Assembly (NCBI RefSeq): GCF_000722545.1
Contig: NZ_JNVM01000004.1
Span: 186,001-250,000, forward strand
Reading direction: 5' to 3'
Length of the DNA stretch: 64,000 nucleotides
From: Paenibacillus tyrphae
GTDB lineage: Bacteria; Bacillota; Bacilli; Paenibacillales; NBRC-103111
Part shown: one piece after another, positions 45,667 through 54,479 of the stretch
How the letters are laid out: the number at the start of each line of letters is the position of its first letter
How positions within the stretch are numbered: the stretch's first letter is position 1
The notes under the pieces: generated by a model
Told to the model about the DNA's origin: nothing
Database searches by the model: none
The model's input: the letters and a program-made list of their open reading frames with translations, nothing else
Program-made: the position numbers and the translations under genes

Positions 45667-46179
45667 ATGATGGCACGTAAAGATTGGGATACGTATTTTA
45701 TGGATATCGCCTATATGGCTTCCACCCGCTCCCAATGCAGCCGAAGGCACGTTGGAGCCGTCCTGGTGCAGGGGAAGAAGCTGCTCGGCACGGCGTACAA
45801 CGGTGCTCCGATGGGCGTGCCGGATTGCTCGGAAGCGGGCTGCATGCTCGTGGAAGAGTACGAATTGGTCGCATCGGACGGCAAGGAGCAGGTGATCAAG
45901 AAGCAGCGCTGCATCCGGACGATCCATGCGGAGCAAAACCTGCTGTTATTTACGGACCGCGAGGACCGTGAAGGGTCTGTCGTTTATGTCACCGACCAGC
46001 CGTGCTGGACGTGTGCGAATATGCTCGCGAACAGCGGCGTGTCGGAAATCGTGTTCCACAGGCCGTATCCAAAAGACGACGACAAGGTGCGGGCGCTGAT
46101 GGAGCAGCGCGGAATGACGTTCCGGCAGCTTGAAAACTACGAGCCTCCGGCCGGAACGGTCAGCGAAGTGAAAAATTAG
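45667..46179 (+). CDS. comEB: ComEB, deoxycytidylate deaminase
   Basis: A 170-residue zinc-dependent deaminase converting dCMP to dUMP. The zinc site is formed by HAEQNLLL (His and catalytic Glu) and PCWTCANML (two Cys). N-terminal WDTYFMDIAYMASTRSQCSRRHVGAVLV is typical. It lies between metY and comEC, keeping the comEA-comEB-comEC order. A strong terminator follows before comEC. Confidence 0.95.
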   Translation: MMARKDWDTYFMDIAYMASTRSQCSRRHVGAVLVQGKKLLGTAYNGAPMGVPDCSEAGCMLVEEYELVASDGKEQVIKKQRCIRTIHAEQNLLLFTDREDREGSVVYVTDQPCWTCANMLANSGVSEIVFHRPYPKDDDKVRALMEQRGMTFRQLENYEPPAGTVSEVKN

Positions 46180-46200
46180 AACGATCCAAAGCTTAAGAGG

Positions 46201-46255
46201 AAGAACCTCTTTTGGGGCGTGCGTCAGGCATGCGTCCGGAAGAGGTTCTTTTTTG
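46201..46255 (+). terminator. Terminator between comEB and comEC
   Basis: An 11-bp perfect stem AAGAACCTCTT with AAGAGGTTCTT, with an inner GCGTGCGTC/GGCATGCGTC fold, followed by TTTTT. It lies immediately before the comEC ribosome site (AAGGAGG at 46263-46269), so comEC needs either readthrough or its own promoter. Confidence 0.8.
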
Positions 46256-46274
46256 TTGCTGGAAGGAGGAGCGG

Positions 46275-48905
46275 ATGGCTCAAAGACCGATCGTAGCGTT
46301 CGCGGTATGTTGGGGGATAGGCTATGCCGTTGCGGTGATCGTGCGGCTGCCATGGATGAATCTGTGGCTGGCTATGGCTGCAGGAATGCTGTATTGCGCT
46401 GCGATGATCGTGAGACCAAAGGGGACCGTTTGGCTCCGCAGTCTGTTGATCGTCGCGGCAGCGGCGGGCGTATACGGCGACCATGATGCCCGAAACCGGA
46501 GCTTGGTCGAATTACAAACCGATGAAGTAAGCGGCGTGCATTTTCAAGGGAGGATCGTGACGCCGGTTTCGGTAGACGGGGACCGCGTTTCCTTTCAAGC
46601 GGAAGCTGAATCCGTAACAATTCTCGAACATGTGGTACCGGAGAATGGCGGCAAAGGCGAGCTGATGCAGTTTTCGATCCGTTTGCTTGCTCGGGAGGAG
46701 CAGGAGACGGCCAGACGCTGGGAGCGGGGCGACCGGATCGAGCTGGACGGAACGCTGCGCCGCCCGGCGGAAGCTCGCAATTTCGGCGGCTTCGACTACC
46801 GGAACTATTTGCGGCTGCAGCATATTCATTGGCAGATGACGGCAAAAGGGACAGCGGGACTCGCCGTAACGCCACCGGAATCCGGCGTATGGGGCGGCTG
46901 GTTTGCCATGCGCGGCATCGACCGCTTTCGGGACCGGCTGGCTGCGCAGGTAGACCGGTTGTTCCCTCCGGATCAAAGCGGCTTTATGAAAGGGATGCTG
47001 ATCGGCCTGACGGATGAGATCGAGCCGCAGCAATTCGAGCGGTTTTCCCGGCTGGGCCTGACCCATATTATCGCGATCTCCGGCTTGAATGTCGCTATTT
47101 TTCTGGCATGCTTGATCTGGCTGCTGCGCCGCTTCGGACTGACACGGGAAACGTATCTGCTTACCGCGCTTGCGCTCATGCCGCTGTATATCGCCGTCAC
47201 CGGGGCTTCGCCTTCGATCGTCCGCGCCGGCCTGATGGCGATGATCGGCTTGTATGCCGCTTATCGGAACCGGCTTAAGGACGGGCTCCACATCGCGCTG
47301 ATCGCGGGAGTCGGCATGCTCGTCTGGAATCCGTATTACTTGCTGGACGTCAGCTTCCAGCTTTCGTTTCTGGTTACGCTCGGACTCATTCTCGGCGTTC
47401 CGCAAATGAACAAGCTGCTACCGGTAAAGCATGTGAAACTAAGAGACGCGCTGTCGATTACCGTAGTCGCGCAGCTGATCTCGTTTCCGCTGTCGATTTA
47501 TTATTTCAACCAATTTTCCCTGCTTTCGTTTGCTGCCAATTTTGCGCTGGTTCCTGCTTTTAGCGCATGGGTGATGCCGGGCGGAACGGCGGCCATGCTG
47601 CTTGGATTCGTCTGGGGGACCGGAGCGGGCTGGCTTGGGTGGCTGATTGCCAAGACAAACGAGCTTCTGTTTTACGTGGTGGAACAAGCCAGCAAGCCGG
47701 ATGCGGTTCAAACGATTTGGCCAAGCCCTTCACCGGTATGGATCTTGGCTTATTACGGACTGCTGTGCGCGGCGCTTGTGCTGCTGCAGTCGTTCGCGGC
47801 CAAGGACGAAGGGGCTGCCCCCGAGCCGATGCTTTACGGGGTAAAAACGAACAAGCTGCCGTTTCTAAACCGGCAAACGATGAACCGATACGTCCTGCTG
47901 CCCGCGAGCTTACTAGGTTTTGCCGGACTGCTCTGGTACGGCTACGATCCGGAACGCGGAACAGCGGAGGGACGCGTGCAGTTTCTGGATGTGGGACAGG
48001 GGGATAGCATCTTGATCCAGACGCTCCCGGGAGGCCATACGATCTTGGTGGACGGAGGCGGAACGGTCTCCTTCCGTAAACCGGGGGATGCGTGGAAGGA
48101 GCGGAGAGACCCTTATGAAGTGGGCCGGAAAATGCTCGTGCCGCTGCTCAAAAAACGCGGCGTGCAGCAAATCGATGAGCTTATTCTGACGCATCAGGAT
48201 GCCGACCATTTCGGCGGCTTGCAGGCGGTGCTTGAGCACATTCCGGTACGTCGTTTTTTGTTCAACGGGACGTTGAAGCCGCTGCCGGCTGTGAAAAAGC
48301 TGTTTCAAACCGCACTGGAAAAGGGGACGGAGCTAGTCGAAGTGGAGGCGGGAGATACGCTGCAGGTCGACGCCGGCACGGCGCTTCATTTCTTGTATCC
48401 GCTGCCGGAGGGAGCGCGGGAGGGTGTGCGTGTGGAGCAGGATCAAAACCCGAGCTCCGTCGTGTTTTTAATGGAGATGGCGGGCACTCGTTGGCTGTTC
48501 ACAGGCGATATCGGACAGGCCGAGGAGCGAAAGCTGCTCGACCGTTGGTCGACGGTAACGCCGGGACTTACTCAAGGGGAGGCGCTGGCTCCTGCCGTTC
48601 GTGAAGCTGTGTCGTCATCGGGGGATGCCGCACAGGTATCGGCAGTATATCAGCCCGTCGATGTGCTGAAGGTCGCCCATCACGGGAGCAAGTCGTCTAC
48701 GGCCGAAGAGTGGCTGAACGCTTGGCAGCCGAAGCACGCGGTCATCTCCGCCGGGGCGAACAACATTTATGGGCATCCGAACCGGCAGGTGCTGGAGCGG
48801 CTGACGTCGCACGGTATAAGTGTGCAGCGGACGGACAGGGACGGGGAGGTGCAGATGACCGTGCGTGACGGAAAGATTTATACGCGAACGAAGCTCCGGC
48901 CTTAA
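46275..48905 (+). CDS. comEC: ComEC, DNA uptake channel
   Basis: An 876-residue membrane protein. An N-terminal DUF4131 region with two helices, a soluble OB-like domain, the competence membrane domain beginning with FSRLGLTHIIAISGLNVAIF, and a C-terminal metallo-beta-lactamase-like domain with QFLDVGQGDSILIQ, ILTHQDADHFGGL and VLKVAHHGSKSST. Known: ComEC carries single-stranded DNA across the membrane and the C-terminal domain may be a nuclease. ATG 46275 has AAGGAGG 5 bases upstream. The gene appears intact, so competence is possible. Confidence 0.95.
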   Translation: MAQRPIVAFAVCWGIGYAVAVIVRLPWMNLWLAMAAGMLYCAAMIVRPKGTVWLRSLLIVAAAAGVYGDHDARNRSLVELQTDEVSGVHFQGRIVTPVSVDGDRVSFQAEAESVTILEHVVPENGGKGELMQFSIRLLAREEQETARRWERGDRIELDGTLRRPAEARNFGGFDYRNYLRLQHIHWQMTAKGTAGLAVTPPESGVWGGWFAMRGIDRFRDRLAAQVDRLFPPDQSGFMKGMLIGLTDEIEPQQFERFSRLGLTHIIAISGLNVAIFLACLIWLLRRFGLTRETYLLTALALMPLYIAVTGASPSIVRAGLMAMIGLYAAYRNRLKDGLHIALIAGVGMLVWNPYYLLDVSFQLSFLVTLGLILGVPQMNKLLPVKHVKLRDALSITVVAQLISFPLSIYYFNQFSLLSFAANFALVPAFSAWVMPGGTAAMLLGFVWGTGAGWLGWLIAKTNELLFYVVEQASKPDAVQTIWPSPSPVWILAYYGLLCAALVLLQSFAAKDEGAAPEPMLYGVKTNKLPFLNRQTMNRYVLLPASLLGFAGLLWYGYDPERGTAEGRVQFLDVGQGDSILIQTLPGGHTILVDGGGTVSFRKPGDAWKERRDPYEVGRKMLVPLLKKRGVQQIDELILTHQDADHFGGLQAVLEHIPVRRFLFNGTLKPLPAVKKLFQTALEKGTELVEVEAGDTLQVDAGTALHFLYPLPEGAREGVRVEQDQNPSSVVFLMEMAGTRWLFTGDIGQAEERKLLDRWSTVTPGLTQGEALAPAVREAVSSSGDAAQVSAVYQPVDVLKVAHHGSKSSTAEEWLNAWQPKHAVISAGANNIYGHPNRQVLERLTSHGISVQRTDRDGEVQMTVRDGKIYTRTKLRP

Positions 48906-48948
48906 AGGTATGGCGGGAACGGCCGCGCCAACTGCACGCCATAACGCG

Positions 48949-48994
48949 GCGAAAGCCGCCCGGTCCATACGATGATGGGCCAAGCGGCTTTCGC
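48949..48994. terminator. Long inverted repeat between convergent genes
   Basis: GCGAAAGCCGC and GCGGCTTTCGC form a perfect 11-bp stem; the 24-base loop contains GGTCC and GGGCC. There is no T tract on either side, so termination is uncertain. Confidence 0.45.
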
Positions 48995-49027
48995 GAAGTG
49001 GAAACGCAGGTGAAGGTGCAGTCTGCG

Positions 49028-50389
49028 TTAAGAGGCGGCATTCACCGAAGCGGCGGTGCGGGAGTGTCTGCGGATATAAGCATATACGGTAAGGACGACG
49101 ATCAGCTCCGAAAGCGGGATAGCGAGCCAAATTCCAGTCGTTCCCATGACATGGGGCAGGGTGAACAGCAGGGCGACCATGATCAGCATTTCGCGCGCTA
49201 CGGTAATCCAAGTCGCCATTTTGACTTGGTCGGTCGATTGAAAGTACGTCATCATGACAAAGTTGACGCCCATGAACAAATAGCCGACGAAAAACAGGCG
49301 TATACCGGAAGCGGCCAGCTCCTGAACCTCCCGGGTAAACGAACCGAATAAGGAGACGATGCCGTCGGCTGTAAGCAAACCGATCAGAAACACGCCCAGC
49401 CCGATGCCGATCGACGTTTTTACGGCGATGCGGATCGTTTCCCGCTCCCGGGCATGCTGCTTCGCGCCCCGATAGTAGCTGATCAGCGGCTGAATGCCCG
49501 ATCCCATGCCGATGAACAACATCAGCACCACGCTGTGTACGTAATTTAGAATGGAGAAGGCCGATACGCCTAACGTGCCCGCCCACCGGACCATAGCCAT
49601 GTTGTAGCCTGCCGTAAAGACAGCGATACCCAATTCCGCGACGAAGCTCGGAAAGCCGATCGTGAACGTGCTTTTGGCCAGCTTCCACGACAAACGCAGC
49701 TTAACGAAGCGGAGCGTGCTGTCCTTGCGCAGAAAATGCGTGAACAGCACGCACGCCCCGATGGCGGATGCGCCGATGAGTGCCCATGCGGACCCGGCTA
49801 CACCGAAGTCGAGCACAAACAGAAGCACGTAATTTAGCCCGATATTGCATACGGCGGTGACGAGCAGCGAAATCATCGCCAGATTCGGATTGGCGTCGTT
49901 GCGTACAAAGATGCTGAACGCATTTTGCACAGTGACGACAAAGCCGAAGCTCAGCAGCACGGTCATAAATTCCATCGCGTAAGGCATCGTCTCGTTATTG
50001 GCCCCGAGAAACACCGCCAGCTTTTCCCGGAACAAATAAGCAATTCCCGCCAGCGCGAGCGTCAAGCTGAAAATGAGCGTAAGCGAATGAGTAAAGATCG
50101 AGCGTGCCTGCTCGGCATCTTTGGCGCCTAGCGATCTGGAATACAGAGCCGCGCCGCCGATACCGACCCACAGCGATATGGCAAAATAAATCGAAAATAC
50201 CGGAAAGGCGACGTTGACCCCCGCCAACGCCACCTCGCCGAGCCGCTGCCCGACGAAAATGCCGTCAATTACGACGTTAATGGACATCATAAACATACCG
50301 ACAACCGACGGAACCAAATAACGGACGAATACTTTGCCTACGGAATCGGATTCCAAGGCTGTCAGCTTGTTATTTTCAAGTTGCATCAT
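49028..50389 (-). CDS. MATE-family efflux protein
   Basis: A 453-residue, 12-helix MATE protein: PSVVGMFMMSINVVIDGIFVGQRLG and the paired half AFSILNYVHSVVLMLFIGMGSGIQPLI are family hallmarks. It probably exports cationic drugs in exchange for sodium or protons. Two ATGs start the frame; AGAGGTG lies upstream. The gene begins 7 bases after the TetR stop, so both are one operon under TetR control. Confidence 0.9.
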   Translation of the reverse strand: MMQLENNKLTALESDSVGKVFVRYLVPSVVGMFMMSINVVIDGIFVGQRLGEVALAGVNVAFPVFSIYFAISLWVGIGGAALYSRSLGAKDAEQARSIFTHSLTLIFSLTLALAGIAYLFREKLAVFLGANNETMPYAMEFMTVLLSFGFVVTVQNAFSIFVRNDANPNLAMISLLVTAVCNIGLNYVLLFVLDFGVAGSAWALIGASAIGACVLFTHFLRKDSTLRFVKLRLSWKLAKSTFTIGFPSFVAELGIAVFTAGYNMAMVRWAGTLGVSAFSILNYVHSVVLMLFIGMGSGIQPLISYYRGAKQHARERETIRIAVKTSIGIGLGVFLIGLLTADGIVSLFGSFTREVQELAASGIRLFFVGYLFMGVNFVMMTYFQSTDQVKMATWITVAREMLIMVALLFTLPHVMGTTGIWLAIPLSELIVVLTVYAYIRRHSRTAASVNAAS

Positions 50390-50395
50390 ACACCT

Positions 50396-50974
50396 CTAGC
50401 TATCTTCTCTATAAAGTATTCCTTTCCATAATAAGGAAAAGGTTGTATCGGCCGCTTGGATAAAATAATCCGGGCTGCCGAAAATCAGTTTGGCGGTCAA
50501 GCCTTCGTAAATCGTATGCACGGCGAGCGCGCCTTCCTTCGGATTGACCTGAGTGGTCGAATCGAGCTGAAAAGCAAGCTCCAACAGATGAAGCAAATGG
50601 TGCGAATACAATTCGTACATGGTGATGCACAGTTCCTGCAGCGGCTCCGGAGGCATGAACGCCATCAGAAACATCAGCTTCACATTCCGGTTGGTCGCGT
50701 AGCGGTCTTTCATCTCTTCAACGAAGGTGCGCAGCAGCGTCTGCAGCGGCTCCCCCTTATGCTCGTGAAAAAACGTGGTCAAGTAGGCGATTTCCTGCTT
50801 CGTTGCGTCCTCGTGGATTTCGACGACCAAATCTTTCTTGTTCTCAAAATGAGCGTACATCGACTGCTTTTTAATCCCTACCTCTTGGGCAATATCCGCC
50901 AGCTTCGTGCCTTCATAACCGTATTGCAGCAGATGCCCTATGGCGGCTTTCTTGATCTCTTCTCTTCGGCTCAT
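50396..50974 (-). CDS. TetR-family repressor of the MATE operon
   Basis: A 192-residue regulator. The N-terminal HTH region is REEIKKAAIGHLLQYGYEGTKLADIAQEVGIKKQSMYAHFENKKDL. The C-terminal region resembles the TetR_C_33 type. ATG 50974 was chosen for AAGGTGGG upstream; an in-frame ATG nine codons earlier lacks a site. A palindrome lies about 27 bases before the start. Inferred: autorepression and control of the MATE pump. Confidence 0.86.
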   Translation of the reverse strand: MSRREEIKKAAIGHLLQYGYEGTKLADIAQEVGIKKQSMYAHFENKKDLVVEIHEDATKQEIAYLTTFFHEHKGEPLQTLLRTFVEEMKDRYATNRNVKLMFLMAFMPPEPLQELCITMYELYSHHLLHLLELAFQLDSTTQVNPKEGALAVHTIYEGLTAKLIFGSPDYFIQAADTTFSLLWKGILYREDS

Positions 50975-51000
50975 CGTACCCACCTTGGCTCTATGACTCA

Positions 51001-51024
51001 TTTACCTTACCGTAGTCAGGTAAA
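51001..51024. promoter_or_regulatory. Operator upstream of the TetR-MATE operon
   Basis: Arms TTTACCTTAC and GTCAGGTAAA around CGTA, 9 of 10 positions symmetric. The half-site TTTACCTGAC-like resembles operators of several TetR efflux repressors. Confidence 0.6.
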
Positions 51025-51212
51025 CATATTAGTAATATTATCACAATTTAAGCTGTTTTCAAACAGAAAACTTACTTCAGTCAGTTCATTATAAAAAACA
51101 AGTCTTGAAACTCGGCTCAGAGTTTGCTATATTTTTTGTTTGTGGGGCTTTCGGTTTTAACGGCCGGAGCTACCGCGGGTGGGTGAGGGTTAACTAGAAC
51201 CGAGGATCGGTT

Positions 51213-52148
51213 ATGATATTTTCGCAGCGATTCAAAGCTAGCTTGTTGGTACTGACCGGCGCTGCATCGTACGGGATACTGTCCACTTGCGTCAAACTGG
51301 CGTATAAGGACGGTTTTTCGCCCGCCGAAGTGACGGGCAGCCAAGTGTTGTTCGGCTTTGTGGCTTTGTGGCTTCTGAGCATCCGTTGCTGGGGCTACAT
51401 GAAGAAGATGCCGAGGATGGTCTTTCTGAAGCTGCTCGGCAGCGGGGTGTTTACGGGGCTTACCGGCGTGTTTTACTACTACGCGCTGCAAACGTTGAGC
51501 GCATCGTTCGCGGTGCTGCTGCTGTTCCAGTTCACCTGGATGGGGCTGCTCGCGGATTGGCTGCTGCAAAAAAAAGCGCCCAACCGGTTTCAGCTCATCG
51601 GCGTTGTCATCGTGCTGGCCGGCACGCTGTTCGCCTCCGGTTTTCTCGAAGGCAGCGTGCCTCAGTTCAACTGGACCGGTATCGGGCTCGGGCTGCTTGC
51701 GGCCGCAAGCTATACGCTGACCGTCTATTTCAGCGGTAGGGTTGCGACAGACGTGCCTGCGATTTTGCGCAGCTCGTGGATGCTGACGGGAGCGGTCATC
51801 GTCGTGTCGCTTATTTATCCGCCGACGTTTCTGTGGAGCGGCGCGCTGACGAACGGCTTGTGGGGATGGGCGGTCATTCTCAGCCTGTTCGGCATGATCC
51901 TTCCGCCGTACTTGTATACTAAGGGTGCCCCGCACCTCAGTACCGGCGTAGCCTCCATCATCGGGGCGATCGAGCTGCCCGTCGTCATTGTGTGCTCCAG
52001 CCTGCTGCTTCATGAGCGGACCGGCTTGCTCCAGTGGCTCGGCATCGGACTTATTTTTGCCGGCATCGTCGTATCCGAATGGAAAAGCAAGCGTGCGAGC
52101 CAAAGCGAACGGAACCTTGCGGAGCCCCAAACGGACAGGCCGCGATAA
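51213..52148 (+). CDS. EamA-family permease
   Basis: A 311-residue protein with ten membrane helices in two EamA repeats: SLLVLTGAASYGILSTCVKLAYKDG and IGLGLLAAASYTLTVYFSG, with ASIIGAIELPVVIVCSSLLLHERTGLLQWLGIGLIFAGIV in the second. It is probably an exporter of unknown substrate; RhaT-like. GAGGAT lies upstream of ATG 51213. A single-gene unit with a terminator. Confidence 0.85.
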   Translation: MIFSQRFKASLLVLTGAASYGILSTCVKLAYKDGFSPAEVTGSQVLFGFVALWLLSIRCWGYMKKMPRMVFLKLLGSGVFTGLTGVFYYYALQTLSASFAVLLLFQFTWMGLLADWLLQKKAPNRFQLIGVVIVLAGTLFASGFLEGSVPQFNWTGIGLGLLAAASYTLTVYFSGRVATDVPAILRSSWMLTGAVIVVSLIYPPTFLWSGALTNGLWGWAVILSLFGMILPPYLYTKGAPHLSTGVASIIGAIELPVVIVCSSLLLHERTGLLQWLGIGLIFAGIVVSEWKSKRASQSERNLAEPQTDRPR

Positions 52149-52178
52149 GCGACCGGCAGCAGCAGTTTTATGTAAATT

Positions 52179-52236
52179 AAAAAGAGGCATTCTTCCGAGT
52201 AGACGTGAATCTGCTTGGAAGAAGCCTCTTTTTTAT
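52179..52236. terminator. Bidirectional terminator between EamA and nitronate monooxygenase genes
   Basis: Stem AAAAGAGGC-A-TTCTTCC with GGAAGAA-GCCTCTTTT, one bulged A, A tract before and T tract after. It serves the two convergent genes. Confidence 0.8.
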
Positions 52237-52249
52237 ATGCCGGGTACGA

Positions 52250-53332
52250 TCATCCTTCTCGGAATTGACTTAGTCGCTGCAGCGTCCCGGCTGCTTCGCT
52301 CATCAGCTCGCCGATCAGCTTGCCTGCGGGCTGAGTCCTATTCAAGCGCAGCGCTTGTCCGCACCAGAGCGACATATACTGCGGGTTGTTTGCGTTCGCC
52401 GCAGCCTTGCGGATGTCTTGCGTTAATTTATTTTGGATAGGGTACTCGGGAATGGATCCCGGATATTGCTCCATATCCGAAATAAATTCATTTTTGATTC
52501 CCCGGGCTGCTTTTCCCGAAAAGGCAACGGTCACCGTCGTGTCCTCTTCGCTGCTTTGAAGGATGGTCCGCTTATGCTGCTCGTGGGCTCCGCTTTCGTC
52601 GCAGGTCAGAAAAGCGGTGCCCATCTGCACGCCGGAAGCGCCTAGCGCCAGGCTGGCAACGATTCCGCGGCCATCCATAATGCCTCCCGAGGCGATGACG
52701 GGAGTGCGGACTTGGGCGACGATTTGAGGCACAAGCGCCATCGTTCCCACCAGTCCGTCCTCGTAACGGCCCAAGAACGTGCCGCGGTGTCCGCCGGCTT
52801 CGCTGCCTTGGGCGACGATAAGGTCGATTCCCGCCGCCTCAAGCGCCAGCGCTTCGCGAACCGTTGTCGCGGTCCCGACGAGCTTAATGCCTTCGCTTTT
52901 CAGCTTGCCGATGAGCTCCGGCGAAGGAATGCCGAAGGTAAAGCTGAACACGGGCACGCGTTCGTCCAGAACGACTTGAAGCTGCTCTTCGAACGTTTCT
53001 TGAAACTTAGCGGGCATAGCCCCGGGCGCAAGATTAAACCGTTCCCGATAACGGTTTAACCATTCGTTCATTCGCGCTGCGATCTCATCGGGCGGACCGA
53101 ATGTTTCAGGGGAAAACAAATTGACGGCAAAAGGGCGATCCGTCAGACGGCGGACATCCTCGATGGCGCGTTTGATTTGCTCGGGCGTGAGATATGCGGC
53201 GCCAATCGTCCCCAGACCGCCGGCTTCCGACACGGCGGCTACGAGCTCCGGAGTCGTCGGCCCCCCGGCCATGCCGGCTTGTATGATGGGATAGGAACAT
53301 CCGACGATGTCTGTCATGGGAGTAGAAAGCAT
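52250..53332 (-). CDS. Nitronate monooxygenase (2-nitropropane dioxygenase family)
   Basis: A 360-residue FMN barrel enzyme. PIIQAGMAGGPTTPELVAAVSEAGGLGTIG at the N-terminus, the GSEAGGHRG motif with the catalytic His, and the FMN phosphate site ASGGIMDGRG and GASGVQMGTAFLTC are all present. It oxidises alkyl nitronates such as propionate 3-nitronate, a toxin; FabK-type enoyl reductase is excluded by the nitronate-type GSEAGGH and the C-terminal form. AAGGAG lies 10 bases upstream of ATG 53332. Confidence 0.9.
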   Translation of the reverse strand: MLSTPMTDIVGCSYPIIQAGMAGGPTTPELVAAVSEAGGLGTIGAAYLTPEQIKRAIEDVRRLTDRPFAVNLFSPETFGPPDEIAARMNEWLNRYRERFNLAPGAMPAKFQETFEEQLQVVLDERVPVFSFTFGIPSPELIGKLKSEGIKLVGTATTVREALALEAAGIDLIVAQGSEAGGHRGTFLGRYEDGLVGTMALVPQIVAQVRTPVIASGGIMDGRGIVASLALGASGVQMGTAFLTCDESGAHEQHKRTILQSSEEDTTVTVAFSGKAARGIKNEFISDMEQYPGSIPEYPIQNKLTQDIRKAAANANNPQYMSLWCGQALRLNRTQPAGKLIGELMSEAAGTLQRLSQFREG

Positions 53333-53444
53333 GGTACAGCACTCCTTCCAATACTTGGAGGTATATCCAAACCTGCTATGTTCTCATCATAAGCAATCCG
53401 CTTCGTCGAGTAAAATCGCAATAGCAGATACTGGCCATCTTAAA

Positions 53445-54347
53445 TTATGATGGCTCGCCGGAGCCGCCCGGTAAGAGGAAACGGTTCTTGATCTCATGGA
53501 GAAACAGCTTGTAGGCTTGCGTCATATAGGCGTCTTTCCGGCGGATAAATACCGTTTGAACCCGTCCGTACCGTTCCGGGATCGGATAGGATCGGACGAG
53601 GCTTTCCTTGGTTTTGCTCCGCACGATCGATTCGGGAAGCAGGGAGACGCCAAGTCCGGCGGCAACGCATCCGATAATCGTTTCCAAGGTGCCGAATTCC
53701 ATAATTTTGACGGGCATGACGCCTTCCTCCTGAAGCCAGCCAAGCAGCTTGGCCCGGTAGGAGCAGCCGGAACGAAACACGAGAACGGTCCGGTCCGTCA
53801 ATTCCTTCGGAAAATCAAGACGCGGGTGCAATGTGTCCGTGACAAGGACAAGATCTTCCTCGAAGACGGAATCCTGCAGCAGCTCCGGATGTTCCACGGG
53901 TCCCATGACAAACGCTCCGTCCAAGCTGTAATCAAGCACCGCCTGAATCAACTGCTGCGACGGTCCCGTCACGAAAGACAAATCGACCTCCGGGCACATC
54001 CGGTGATAGTCTGCCAGCAGGTGGGGCAGCCGGACGGCAGCGGTCGTTTCCATCGACCCGATCGACAACGGCCCGATCGGCGTCGATGCATCTTGAACCG
54101 CTTTGCGCGCCTCCTCCAATAAACGCAGCGCTTTGTCGGCGTACTCAAGCAGCGTTTTGCCCGCAGGAGTCAGCGTGATACCCCGGTTATGCCGGTAAAA
54201 GAGCGGGGCACCAAGCTCTTTTTCGAGCTGCTTGATTTTCGTGGTGACGTTGGATTGCGCGTAGTTTAGCAGCTGCGCGGCCTTGGAGACGCTGCCGCTC
54301 CGCGCGGCGGCTTGAAATACTTGAAGAGCTGCGGTATCCAGCGGCAT
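53445..54347 (-). CDS. LysR-family transcriptional regulator
   Basis: A 300-residue regulator with N-terminal HTH ALQVFQAAARSGSVSKAAQLLNYAQSNVTTKIKQLEKELGAPLFYRHNRGITLTPAGK split over residues 6-66, then a periplasmic-binding-protein-like effector domain. It is divergent from an MFS gene with a T-N11-A box between, so it likely controls that transporter. It is the next gene upstream of the nitronate monooxygenase on the same strand but 112 bases away. Confidence 0.9.
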   Translation of the reverse strand: MPLDTAALQVFQAAARSGSVSKAAQLLNYAQSNVTTKIKQLEKELGAPLFYRHNRGITLTPAGKTLLEYADKALRLLEEARKAVQDASTPIGPLSIGSMETTAAVRLPHLLADYHRMCPEVDLSFVTGPSQQLIQAVLDYSLDGAFVMGPVEHPELLQDSVFEEDLVLVTDTLHPRLDFPKELTDRTVLVFRSGCSYRAKLLGWLQEEGVMPVKIMEFGTLETIIGCVAAGLGVSLLPESIVRSKTKESLVRSYPIPERYGRVQTVFIRRKDAYMTQAYKLFLHEIKNRFLLPGGSGEPS

Positions 54348-54377
54348 GATCGGTGCCTCCTTTGGTATATGAAATAA

Positions 54378-54392
54378 TGATACGTATTATCA
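54378..54392. promoter_or_regulatory. LysR-type box between lysR and MFS genes
   Basis: TGATACGTATTATCA has 5-bp arms TGATA/TATCA and fits T-N11-A. It lies 31 bases upstream of the lysR start codon, within the divergent promoter region. Confidence 0.5.
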
Positions 54393-54479
54393 AAAACATT
54401 TTATTTACATGATATCAAATTGCGTCTACGATAAACAAGACAATAAGTTTTTGTTGAACGAGACAGCGGAGGGATCGGG

